Assembly: GCA_035307785.1 (NCBI GenBank) | Contig: DATGHS010000103.1 | Coordinates: 1 to 20,543, forward strand | DNA: 20,543 bases | From: DATGHS01 sp035307785 | GTDB taxonomy: Bacteria > Planctomycetota > Planctomycetia > Gemmatales > Gemmataceae | Direction: 5' to 3' | In this document: positions 13,498-20,543 of the stretch, piece after piece | Layout: each line of letters starts with the position of its first letter | How positions within the stretch are numbered: the first letter of the stretch is position 1 | Position numbers and translations under genes: made by a program | Notes under the pieces: generated by a model | What the model was told of the DNA's origin: nothing | What the model saw: the letters and a program-made list of their open reading frames with translations, nothing else | Databases searched by the model: none

Positions 13498-14673
13498 ATG
13501 CTTCCCGTTGCCCCACGCTGGGCCGGTTGGATCGCGGCCGGACTGCTGGCCATGATTCCCGCGGCTACGCCCGCCAACAATTCGCTGCTCTCTCCGGAAG
13601 AGTACAGCCGTGCGTTATCGCTGTACCATCAATTGGGAGATCAATCCTACAAGGTGCGTGAGGCTGCCAGCGCCGAAATCGTCCGCTATGGCCGCGCAGT
13701 TGAGCCGATCTTGCGTGACGGTCTGAACAATCCGAACCCGGAAATTCGCTCTCGCTGCCGGCGCCTTCTTCCGCTGGCGATGCACTATCACCTTGAAAAA
13801 GACATCGCGGCCTTTTTGGCCGACAAAGAAGATAAAAATCAGACCATGCTGGCCGGCTGGGCGCGCTTCAAGGAACTCGTGGGCAAAGACGACCTGGCCA
13901 AGGAACTCTTCATCAGCATGCACCGCTTCGATACCGAATTCATGGAGACACTGGATCAGAAGCCGGCCGACCTGTCGCAAAAGCTGAGCGCCCGGTGCCA
14001 GGAGTTCATGTACCAGCGAAACATCAATCGCAACAGCATCACGGCCGCGCAGCTGGGCCTTCTGCTGTTTGCCGTCCAGGATCCGAAGGTGAACATTGAG
14101 CCGCAAGCCGCCTCGTTCTTTAGCAGCGGCCTGTTTAGTCTGTCGTACCAGCCGCACGGCAAGGAATTGATGCGCGACAACACCGCCATCCGGAAGTTGC
14201 TGATTCAATTCGTGACGAACAGCAACAACCACATGATGATGTTCAACAATATGTATCTGATCGCAAACCTGGAATTGAAAGAAGGCGTGGACATTGCCAA
14301 GCGCATCATTCAATCGTCGGAGCGCGATCCGTACACGCGGGCGATGGCCATCGGCGTGCTCGGCAAAGTGGGTAGCAAAGACAATATCCCCGACCTGTTG
14401 CCGTTTCTCGACAAAAAAGACAGCGTGGGCTCGATGATGTTCAACAACACGCAGATCAACACGCAGATGCGCGACGTGGCCCTGGCTGCTTTGGTACAGC
14501 TGAGCGGGCAAAAGCTGAGCGACTATAGCTTCGCCTACATCAAGATGTTCGCCAACGCGAACGTAAATATCTTCATGTCGCCCGGCATGCTCGGCTTCAG
14601 CGACGACGCCGCCCGCGACGCTTCCATCAAGAAGTGGAAAGACGGGTACGAGAAGGAGAAGGGGAAAAAGTAA
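13498..14673 (+). CDS. Secreted HEAT-like repeat protein
   Basis: 391 aa. The ATG at 13498 is preceded by GAGGA. The N-terminus MLPVAPRWAGWIAAGLLAM ends in PAATPANN, a signal peptide. The mature part is helical throughout: HEAT-like units near residues 45-80 (YKVREAASAEIVRYGRAVEP, PEIRSRCRRLLP) and about 265-330 (YTRAMAIGVLGKVGSKDNIP, MRDVALAALVQLSG), with an Asn/Met-rich stretch between (HMMMFNNMYL) and another MMFNN at about 315. The C-terminus is lysine-rich (KEKGKK). Such secreted helical repeat proteins are plentiful in planctomycetes and usually act as scaffolds; no catalytic residues are seen. The gene is monocistronic and followed by a strong 23-bp inverted repeat. Confidence 0.85.
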   Translation: MLPVAPRWAGWIAAGLLAMIPAATPANNSLLSPEEYSRALSLYHQLGDQSYKVREAASAEIVRYGRAVEPILRDGLNNPNPEIRSRCRRLLPLAMHYHLEKDIAAFLADKEDKNQTMLAGWARFKELVGKDDLAKELFISMHRFDTEFMETLDQKPADLSQKLSARCQEFMYQRNINRNSITAAQLGLLLFAVQDPKVNIEPQAASFFSSGLFSLSYQPHGKELMRDNTAIRKLLIQFVTNSNNHMMMFNNMYLIANLELKEGVDIAKRIIQSSERDPYTRAMAIGVLGKVGSKDNIPDLLPFLDKKDSVGSMMFNNTQINTQMRDVALAALVQLSGQKLSDYSFAYIKMFANANVNIFMSPGMLGFSDDAARDASIKKWKDGYEKEKGKK

Positions 14674-14690
14674 GGATAAGGAGCCAGGAA

Positions 14691-14744
14691 CGCAAGGGAC
14701 TGGATGAAGCGCCGACACGGTGGCGCTTCATCCAGTCCCTTGCG
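14691..14744. repeat. Perfect 23-bp inverted repeat after the HEAT gene, terminator-like
   Basis: 14691-14713 is the exact reverse complement of 14722-14744, with an 8-nt loop (core GGGACTGGATGAAGCGCC). The pairing continues outward with mismatches to about 37 bp. It begins 18 nt after the stop codon, so a terminator or 3' mRNA protector is plausible. No T-tract follows. Confidence 0.88.
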
Positions 14745-15371
14745 CTCCCGGGTCCTCCTGCTGTCTTATTCCGCAACAGGGGTGTTGCAATTCGCCACAG
14801 CGGCGAAGCGCCTTCCCATCTTCATCATCTTCCCGATTCAAATCCGTGCGCACGCTCTTTGCGCAAGTCATTGCCAATCCATTGGTTCCACCAAACGATT
14901 GGCTCAACGCCGAAAATTATTTCCGGCATTGGCACATTGCTTGCATTTACTCTCTGACGGAAAGGTTGATTGCGAGTCTCGACCTTTCGAGTTCAAGATA
15001 TCCTCCCGAATTCTCCCCATCCACCGGGCACGGGATCTGATTGGTTGCGAGTCCCAATCAGGCAACATCCCGTGCCCGCACCTCTTTTATAGCCACCCAA
15101 GATCCACCGCTAGCGGCTTCGCGCTTGGAGTTTGGATGCGATACGTTCCGTCAATCGTCCGCGAGCGCTCAGCCGCAAGCGGCTATTGAGTGCCCCTTGT
15201 CATCCGCGCAAGCGTCGACTATTTTTAATTTCACACCAGATTTCGTGGGCGAATTCTCCCACCACAAGACTGAAATCATCCAAGAACGCATACGGATAGC
15301 GGGCGACGGAAGAAAAGGTGCGATGGAAATGCTGTTTTCCCGATGCGCTCTTTTGGATTCGGAGTTGCGGA
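14745..15371. other. 627-bp stretch with no convincing gene
   Basis: No open frame here looks like protein: frames crossing it are short or rich in unusual composition, and the base composition is less GC-rich than the flanking genes. It holds a cruciform at 15025-15078, a 10-bp palindrome CCGCTAGCGG (15107-15116) and a hairpin AGCCGC-AA-GCGGCT (15171-15184). The last part up to 15371 is AT-richer (TTTTTAATTTC near 15220) and probably contains the promoter of the transporter operon, but no clean -35/-10 pair was found. An unrecognised small RNA cannot be excluded. Confidence 0.6.
15025..15078. repeat. Cruciform-type inverted repeat in the gene-poor stretch
   Basis: The outer arms CGGGCACGGGAT (15025-15036) and ATCCCGTGCCCG (15067-15078) are exact complements. 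Inside them TGATTGG (15038-15044) pairs with CCAATCA (15054-15060). The element stands alone, far from a stop codon, so a terminator role for a coding gene is unlikely. Confidence 0.82.
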
Positions 15372-16100
15372 ATGATACATGTGGAACATCTCACCAAGTA
15401 TTACGGTGAGTATGCGGCCGTTCGGGACGTTTCGTTTGATGTGAAGGAAGGCCTCGTGGTCGGTTTCCTGGGCCCGAATGGGGCCGGCAAATCGACCACC
15501 ATGCGGATCCTGGCCGGCTACCTCACGGCCACTTCCGGAACCGTCAGCATTGCCGGACTGGACGTTTTCTGGAATCCCGTCGAGGTTCGTAAGCGCATTG
15601 GCTACATGCCGGAAAGTTGCCCGCTTTATCCGGAAATGCGCGTGGAAGAGTATCTAAAGTTCCGGGCCGGCCTCAAAGGCGTATACGGCTCCAAGCGCCG
15701 CAGCCGGCTCGACTATGTGCTAAAACGTTGCTGGCTTTCCGACGTGCGCCGGCAACTTATCGGCACGCTGTCGAAAGGCTACCGCCAGCGCGTGGGCCTG
15801 GCCGACGCGCTGATCGCGGAACCCGAGGTCTTGATCCTCGATGAACCCACGGCCGGCCTTGACCCGGCCCAAATTCGCGAGACGCGTGGCCTCATTCGCG
15901 AGCTTGGCAAAGAGCATACCGTCCTTCTTTCCACCCACATCCTTTCCGAAGTGGAGCGCACCTGCGACCGGGTGATTATCATTAGCAAAGGCCAGGTGGT
16001 TTTGAATCGCCCCCTCACTGCCGGTGAAGGCGTGCCGGGTGAACTGGAAGAGCTGTTCGTCCGTATAACTGGTGAAGTCGAAGAGACGGTCAAACGCTGA
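15372..16100 (+). CDS. ABC transporter ATP-binding protein (GldA-like)
   Basis: 242 aa. ATG 15372 has GGAG 7 nt upstream; the frame is open further upstream to 15318, but that part does not look like ABC sequence. Motifs: Walker A GPNGAGKST (34-42), signature LSKGYRQR (133-140), Walker B LILDEP (D157, E158), D-loop AGLDP and switch H189 in LLSTHILSE. It is the cytoplasmic ATPase of an ABC-2 exporter. The sequence ends shortly after the fold, without extra domains. It is the first gene of the operon with permease (34 nt downstream), Gldg-family protein and DUF4340 protein, the gene order found with GldA/GldF/GldG in Bacteroidetes and related sets in other phyla. Substrate unknown; gliding should not be assumed from the name. 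Confidence 0.95.
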   Translation: MIHVEHLTKYYGEYAAVRDVSFDVKEGLVVGFLGPNGAGKSTTMRILAGYLTATSGTVSIAGLDVFWNPVEVRKRIGYMPESCPLYPEMRVEEYLKFRAGLKGVYGSKRRSRLDYVLKRCWLSDVRRQLIGTLSKGYRQRVGLADALIAEPEVLILDEPTAGLDPAQIRETRGLIRELGKEHTVLLSTHILSEVERTCDRVIIISKGQVVLNRPLTAGEGVPGELEELFVRITGEVEETVKR

Positions 16101-16134
16101 GTTGCCGCCACGAACAGGGAGAAGAGATCCGTCC

Positions 16135-16905
16135 ATGCGCCCGATGCTGACATTGATTCGCCGTGAGTTCACTGCCTATTTTCTTTCGCCCATCGCCTAC
16201 GTGGTGCTGGCCGTCTTTCTGCTGGTCACCGGCCACCTATTTTATCTCACCATGACGTCGTTGACGGAAAGCGGGCCGCGCGGCGCCGAGTTTCCGATGC
16301 AAGCGTTCCTGGGCAATGAGTGGTTCTGGCTGGTTTTTCTTTTCATTCCGCCGTTACTCACCATGCGGCTATTTGCCGAAGAGCGCGGCAGCGGCACGCT
16401 GGAGATGCTGCTCACTGCTCCGCTGCGGGATTGGCAAGTAGTGCTGGCGAAGTACCTGGCCTGTTTCGCCTTCTACGTGGTGCTCTGGCTTCCTACGTTG
16501 CTATACCTGCCCGTGCTGGTGAAATTCGACTGGCACACGCTGCAGGCGGGCATTGATCCGCATCCGGTGTGGACTTCCTATCTTGGGCTGGCACTGGCGG
16601 GGGCGATGTTTCTGGCCGTCGGCCTGTTTGTCAGCAGCCTGGTGCGCAGCCAGATGGTGGCGGCGTTAATCTCGTTGGTGCTGAGCCTCATCTTCGTGGT
16701 CGAGGCGTTTTGGCCGCCGCCTCCGGAACTCGACATGGACAGTCTGGTCTACCGGGTGCTGTATTTCTTTAGTGTGCCGCTGCACTTCAGCCGGGATTTC
16801 ACGCGCGGACAGGTCGACACGCGCCACCTGATCCTTTATGCCAGCGTCGCGCTATTCTGCCTGTTTTTGACGGTGCGCAGCCTGGAAACCCGCCGTTGGC
16901 GTTAA
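16135..16905 (+). CDS. ABC-2 type permease (GldF-like)
   Basis: 256 aa, with about six TM helices (about residues 20-40, 62-80, 103-127, 145-165, 175-200 and 230-250). It starts MRPMLTLIRREFTAYFLSPI, the typical N-terminus of ABC-2/GldF permeases, and carries LFAEERGSGTLEMLLTAPL, a conserved cytoplasmic loop of this family. ATG 16135 is used; ATG 16144 is possible. A purine-rich AGGGAG (16116-16121) is 13 nt upstream, a little far. The first base lies 34 nt after the ATPase stop, and the Gldg-family gene starts 22 nt after this stop, so the three form one transcription unit. It should pair with the adjacent ATPase to form the membrane pore. Confidence 0.93.
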   Translation: MRPMLTLIRREFTAYFLSPIAYVVLAVFLLVTGHLFYLTMTSLTESGPRGAEFPMQAFLGNEWFWLVFLFIPPLLTMRLFAEERGSGTLEMLLTAPLRDWQVVLAKYLACFAFYVVLWLPTLLYLPVLVKFDWHTLQAGIDPHPVWTSYLGLALAGAMFLAVGLFVSSLVRSQMVAALISLVLSLIFVVEAFWPPPPELDMDSLVYRVLYFFSVPLHFSRDFTRGQVDTRHLILYASVALFCLFLTVRSLETRRWR

Positions 16906-16927
16906 TCTGTTTGCTGAGTGGACAACT

Positions 16928-19477
16928 ATGCTTCGCTTCTTGTTTCGATTGGTGGGCCTGGCGGGATTGTTTGCGGCGGGAGTCGGCGGACTCGGTTTGC
17001 TCGCCCTGCCGGCGGATGACCGCGGCCGGTGGTTCACCGCATGGCTGGATGTGACCATCGTGGGCGGCGCGGTCGCGCTGTTGGTCTTCGCCTTCGAGCT
17101 AATTGCCGGCATGCGACAATCGGCCGGCCGTCGCAGCGCAGCGGGAAGCATGGTGCTGCTGCAAGTTGTGTTGGCAGTGGTGTTGCTCATTGGCGTAAAT
17201 GCGTTTTCCATCTTCCATTATCTGCGCTGGGACACCACGCGCAGCCAGGAATTCTCGCGCACGCAACCGAAGCAGCTCGGCGCCGATTTGGCGGAGCAAC
17301 TTAAACAGTTGCGCGGCGAGACCACCGTCGTTATTTATCAGCAACACAAGACGTTTGGCCGCTTTTCCGACAAGCCGCCCGATGCATACGATGCTGCCGC
17401 CGATCGCAAGGTCGTGGAAAAGGTGAAGGATCTGGTGCAGGAACTCCGAGAATACGGCTCGCGCTTTCGTGTGGTCACGCTCGATGTCAAGGAGGAAGAT
17501 TTCGACGGCAAGCTCGCGGAAGAAGCGAAGCGCTTTCCCAGGCTGAAGGAGGCGGTCGCCGCCGCGCCGGAGAACAGCATCTTCTTCTGCACGCCCGAAC
17601 ACATTCAGCGCCTCGGCTTCAGCGAGTATTACCAGCTCGACAAAACGGCCTCGCGGCAAGCCGATCTCGACAAGACCGCCTCGCAGCAGGCCGATCATGG
17701 CCGTGGCAACCTCGTGCTGCTCGATCAGGGCGTTGAGCCGTTCTTGCGCCGGGTACTGGCCATCGAAGAGCGCAAGCCGCGCATTGGCATCGTCGTCACG
17801 CACCCCTGGCTCGATACGGAAGGGCCGCTCAAGGAATACTCATTATCCGGCCTGCGCAAAGCGCTGGAACACAATGGCTTCGAAGTGCGGGACATTATTC
17901 TGAAGAAGTTTCAAGGCTCGGATGAAAACATGAGCCTCGAAACCGCCGCCTACAGCAATGAGGAAAGCAAATACGACGAACTCGAAGCGCGTGTGACCGC
18001 CTTGCGCGAGCAAATTGCGGATGTTGAAAATGTCATGGCGCTGCTGCAAATTCTGAAGTCGAGTCGGTCGCTGGACGAGGTGAACAAAGAACTTAGCACC
18101 ATCATGGGACGGCCGGTGACGATGTCCGCGGCCGGCCGGCGCGAGAGCATTGCCAATTTGGAATCGGAAGTGGAAGACGAGGACACGCAGCGCGAACTCG
18201 AGCAGTGGCGCCAGCGGGAGCGGTCGCTGACCAGGGATCTCGAAAAGCTCTCCATCGAAGAGCGGGTGACCGAAGGCCGCCGCCAGTCCGATGTCAAGAA
18301 AAAAATGGCGCGGCTGCTGGAAGATTGCGATCTTTTGATCGTCGCGCGGATGACCCTGCGCGATGCGATCATTCGCGATGTGATTCCCCAATCGCTGCAC
18401 CGGATGGACGAGGTGCAAGTGGCGGCGATCAAGGATTACCTCAAGGCCGGCAAACCGGTCTTCCTGTGCGTGGGGCCGACCAACTCACCGCCACGCATTC
18501 CCGACATGCCGTCGCCGCCGCAGCCCGATTCGCTGGAAGACCTGTTTGCGGAGTTGGGGCTCTTTCTCGCCCCGCAGACGGTCCTCTTCAACTCTGAGAA
18601 TGAAGCCTATGCGGTGAGTCAGGTGATTTCTTTTGGCGGCGCCGGCAAGGCAGAGATTCCGCCGTTGGAATTTGAGGATGAAAGCGGCAAGACGAAGAAC
18701 GGGTCGGCCGTGGCGAATCCCATCGCGGCCAGCTTGAAATTGACCAGCCGCAGCGTAGGCGAGAAACTCGATTTGCGCATGCGCTACCCGCGGCCGATGC
18801 AATATCAGTCTCTGCGGGCGCCGGCGACAACCGAACCCGCGTTTCTGGTAACGTCCCCGGAATCGTGGAACGAGGATCAGCCGTTTCCGTCTCGAAGTCG
18901 GCTGCCGGCATACAAGCGCAAGAAACCGGTGCAGGATAAACCGTCCGCGAACGACAAGGAGCAAGCCGACCCGGCAAAAGGCACGTGGCTGGAACGCCGC
19001 CGCGGACCGTTCGTGGTGGGCTTGGCCGTGGAGACGGTAACGCCGATCGAATGGTACGACGAACGCTACGAGGCGGCGAAGGCGGCACAGCTCGCGCTCG
19101 CCGGCTTGCAGAATCCGGGCGGGTTGCCCCTGGGTATTGCCGTTGAGAGCTTTCAGCCGGCGGAACTTTGGGCAGCGGGGCGAAAAGCCGATGCCGAGCA
19201 CTCGCCGCATCGGGTGCGCATTGCGGCGGTGGGCCAGGGGCACTGGATCGCCGGTACGGAGCTGTCGCCCGCCAGCGAGACGTTGATAGTGGACACCTGC
19301 AACTGGCTGCTGCGTCGCGACGATCGGCTGCCGCGAGCCAAGCAAACCTGGGAATATCCGCGCGTACAATTGTCGCCACGCGACCAGGGCCTGTGGCGCT
19401 GGTCGATGTTCCTCGGCCTGCCCTGGACAATCACCTGCGTGGGCTTAGTGGTGCTCATGGTGCGAAGAATGCGGTAA
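16928..19477 (+). CDS. Gldg-family auxiliary transport protein
   Basis: 849 aa. Three N-terminal TM segments (about 5-28, 42-60, 74-96) precede a large extracytoplasmic region with FSRTQPKQLGADLAEQLKQL, the usual start of the Gldg/ABC-associated domain. A GIVVTHPWLDTEGPLKEY segment follows, then a coiled coil at about 349-445 (YDELEARVTALREQIADVEN, QRELEQWRQRERSLTRDLEK), a C-terminal beta-rich part and a last TM helix (about 826-846) with a short basic tail. It is longer than typical GldG proteins because of the coiled coil and linker (EDQPFPSRSRLPAYKRKKPV). A 10-residue tandem duplication lies at residues 237-256. Gldg-family proteins accompany ABC-2 permeases as periplasmic partners; the role is not known in this lineage. 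It is followed after 99 nt by the DUF4340 gene. Confidence 0.92.
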   Translation: MLRFLFRLVGLAGLFAAGVGGLGLLALPADDRGRWFTAWLDVTIVGGAVALLVFAFELIAGMRQSAGRRSAAGSMVLLQVVLAVVLLIGVNAFSIFHYLRWDTTRSQEFSRTQPKQLGADLAEQLKQLRGETTVVIYQQHKTFGRFSDKPPDAYDAAADRKVVEKVKDLVQELREYGSRFRVVTLDVKEEDFDGKLAEEAKRFPRLKEAVAAAPENSIFFCTPEHIQRLGFSEYYQLDKTASRQADLDKTASQQADHGRGNLVLLDQGVEPFLRRVLAIEERKPRIGIVVTHPWLDTEGPLKEYSLSGLRKALEHNGFEVRDIILKKFQGSDENMSLETAAYSNEESKYDELEARVTALREQIADVENVMALLQILKSSRSLDEVNKELSTIMGRPVTMSAAGRRESIANLESEVEDEDTQRELEQWRQRERSLTRDLEKLSIEERVTEGRRQSDVKKKMARLLEDCDLLIVARMTLRDAIIRDVIPQSLHRMDEVQVAAIKDYLKAGKPVFLCVGPTNSPPRIPDMPSPPQPDSLEDLFAELGLFLAPQTVLFNSENEAYAVSQVISFGGAGKAEIPPLEFEDESGKTKNGSAVANPIAASLKLTSRSVGEKLDLRMRYPRPMQYQSLRAPATTEPAFLVTSPESWNEDQPFPSRSRLPAYKRKKPVQDKPSANDKEQADPAKGTWLERRRGPFVVGLAVETVTPIEWYDERYEAAKAAQLALAGLQNPGGLPLGIAVESFQPAELWAAGRKADAEHSPHRVRIAAVGQGHWIAGTELSPASETLIVDTCNWLLRRDDRLPRAKQTWEYPRVQLSPRDQGLWRWSMFLGLPWTITCVGLVVLMVRRMR
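17636..17695 (+). repeat. 30-bp tandem duplication inside the Gldg-family gene
   Basis: 17636-17665 and 17666-17695 encode LDKTASRQAD and LDKTASQQAD. The copies keep the frame and differ at a few bases (mostly third positions), so the duplication is not brand new. It sits in a polar loop after SEYYQ and before HGRGNLVLLDQG. Confidence 0.9.
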
Positions 19478-19485
19478 GAAAAATT

Positions 19486-19566
19486 AGAAGTCAGAGGTCA
19501 GAAATCGGAGGTCAGTAAGGACTGCATCTCTGACTTCTGACGTCTGACTTCTGGCCTCTGACCTCC
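19486..19566. repeat. Heptamer array, inverted (GTCAGAA family), copy 2
   Basis: 19486-19515 (AGAAGTC/AGAGGTC-type units) is matched in opposite orientation by 19530-19566 (CTGACTTCTGACGTCTGACT and following units). It is of the same family as 6220-6297, but more diverged. It begins 8 nt after the Gldg stop and ends 10 nt before the DUF4340 start, inside a likely operon, so it may weaken readthrough or provide a hairpin between cistrons. Confidence 0.88.
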
Positions 19567-19576
19567 GGTTTTTTCC

Positions 19577-20543
19577 ATGAATCTCCGAACAACCATCTTC
19601 CTTTTGGTTTTGGCGGCGGGCGGGGCGCTCGCCTGGTGGGGCGCTCCGAAGATTGCCCCCCACATCGGCCTGGTTCCGCGGAGCGTCGATCCCAAGGGGG
19701 CCGGCTCGCTCGATGTGCTCGACAATCAACTCACGCGCGATTCCATTAGTCGAATTGAAATTAAAGCCGGCTCGGAACCGGTGGTTTTGGAAAAGACCCA
19801 GTCGAGCGTATGGGCACTCCCCGGCAACTGGCCGACGCGCAAACAGGAAGCGGACGAGCTCGTCAACCTGATCATCGACCTGCATTCGCGCTTTCAGTTG
19901 ATTCCGCTCACCGCCGAGATGGACTTGAAACCGTACGGCCTGGACAAGTCGCAGCATCCGTTGCTGGTCAAAGTGAAGGCGGCCGAGGGCGAATACCGGC
20001 TTGAATTCGGTGAACCCGCCCAAGACGAGAGTAGCCCGTTTGCCCGGCCCACTTATGTGCAGGTGAACGATAAACCGGAAGTGGTGCGCCTGGGGCCGGA
20101 TTTGCTTCCGATCCTCAAACGGCCTCGCGACTTTTATCAGCGCCGGCAACTCTTTCCGGACATCGAGCGCGTCAAGTTCACCGATGCGAAGCCGCCGACA
20201 CCGTTTGGTCCGCCCAGCAGCAGCGAATCCTCGGCCCCCGTGTCGCTGCCCCGCGCCCAATTCATCGCTATCGAGGGGCCGCTCGGGAAAGTTTCCCTTC
20301 GCCGCGTGAGCGGATTTCAAAAGCCCGACGAACTGGCCTCGACTCGTTTCGAGTCGCCGCAACTGGCCGAGCAGTGGGAAATCACGGAACCGAAGGATCG
20401 GCCGGAACCGGACCGCTTAAAGGCACTTTTGGCGGCTATTCCGGACTTGTGGGTCGAAAAGTTCATCGACGCCAACCGACCAGAAACCATTGCCGCGCAG
20501 CTGATCGACTCTCCCGGCGACGGCATGGGCGCGCTGCGCGACT
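19577..20543 (+). CDS. DUF4340-like protein, 3' end outside window
   Basis: The frame opens at ATG 19577 (MNLRTTIFLLVLAAGGALAW) and has no stop up to base 20543, so at least 322 residues are visible and the gene runs past the window. The N-terminus is a signal anchor or signal peptide. The mature part shows the DUF4340 pattern: ISRIEIKAGSEPVVLEKTQS, then WALPGNWPTRKQEADELVNL, LIPLTAEMDLKPYGLDKSQ and LLVKVKAAEGEYRLEFGEP. It follows the ABC ATPase, permease and Gldg-family genes, the usual neighbourhood of DUF4340 proteins, so it is likely the fourth member of that complex on the outer face of the membrane. No ribosome binding site is evident next to the repeat. The family call is by pattern memory and was not searched. 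Confidence 0.85.
   Translation, partial: MNLRTTIFLLVLAAGGALAWWGAPKIAPHIGLVPRSVDPKGAGSLDVLDNQLTRDSISRIEIKAGSEPVVLEKTQSSVWALPGNWPTRKQEADELVNLIIDLHSRFQLIPLTAEMDLKPYGLDKSQHPLLVKVKAAEGEYRLEFGEPAQDESSPFARPTYVQVNDKPEVVRLGPDLLPILKRPRDFYQRRQLFPDIERVKFTDAKPPTPFGPPSSSESSAPVSLPRAQFIAIEGPLGKVSLRRVSGFQKPDELASTRFESPQLAEQWEITEPKDRPEPDRLKALLAAIPDLWVEKFIDANRPETIAAQLIDSPGDGMGALRD

Noticed and set aside
13615..14718. A 367-codon open frame on the minus strand over the HEAT gene
   Set aside because: It is antisense to a gene with a signal peptide, ribosome binding site and helical repeat pattern. The frame is His/Val/Gln-rich and has no motif, so it is a shadow.
14704..15189. A 161-codon frame in the gene-poor stretch
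   Set aside because: It begins inside the 23-bp inverted repeat, runs through the cruciform, has no ribosome binding site and no protein-like pattern.

Overview
The window looks like a chromosomal segment of a planctomycete (Pirellulales/Gemmatales-like). This rests on its high GC content, many secreted proteins of unknown function, a thioredoxin/PDZ (seleno)protein of a type I associate with planctomycetes, and intergenic gaps filled with palindromic dispersed repeats. The taxonomic call is inference; there is no rRNA or other marker in the window. No tRNA, rRNA, CRISPR array, transposase or phage gene was seen.

Layout. 1-999 is the 3' end of a large protein with propeller-like repeats. 1123-2337 is a secreted thioredoxin-like/PDZ protein whose frame is crossed by a single UGA, followed at once by a good bacterial SECIS-like hairpin; it is read here as a selenoprotein (Sec-x-x-Cys). 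moaA (molybdenum cofactor synthesis) follows at 2438-3439, then a convergent small secreted protein (3511-3849, minus). 4023-5486 holds two tandem paralogous membrane proteins, the first broken by an in-frame TAG. The second overlaps a class III sirtuin (5458-6216). A single-domain response regulator (6309-6758), an RlmI-type 23S rRNA methyltransferase (6859-8049) and a secreted protein (8276-9244) follow on the plus strand. A convergent secreted beta-rich protein (9289-10086, minus) is divergent from a beta-CASP metallo-beta-lactamase nuclease (10215-11651). Then come a minus-strand pair, ftsY (12375-13286) and a two-TM membrane protein (11636-12325), and a secreted HEAT-like protein (13498-14673). 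A roughly 630-base stretch with no gene precedes an operon of ABC ATPase, ABC-2 permease, Gldg-family protein and DUF4340 protein (15372 to beyond the window end). The DUF4340 gene starts at 19577 and has no stop in the window.

How the genes work together. Most of the window is a patchwork of unrelated housekeeping genes: molybdopterin synthesis, rRNA modification, SRP receptor and RNA processing. The one clear functional module is the GldA/GldF/GldG/DUF4340-type transporter operon at the right end. The observations most worth a second look are the UGA/SECIS pair, the TAG-broken membrane paralog, two genes with the spacing TATAAT-N6-ATG (predicted leaderless mRNAs), and two repeat families whose copies all lie within 9-17 nt of a start codon.
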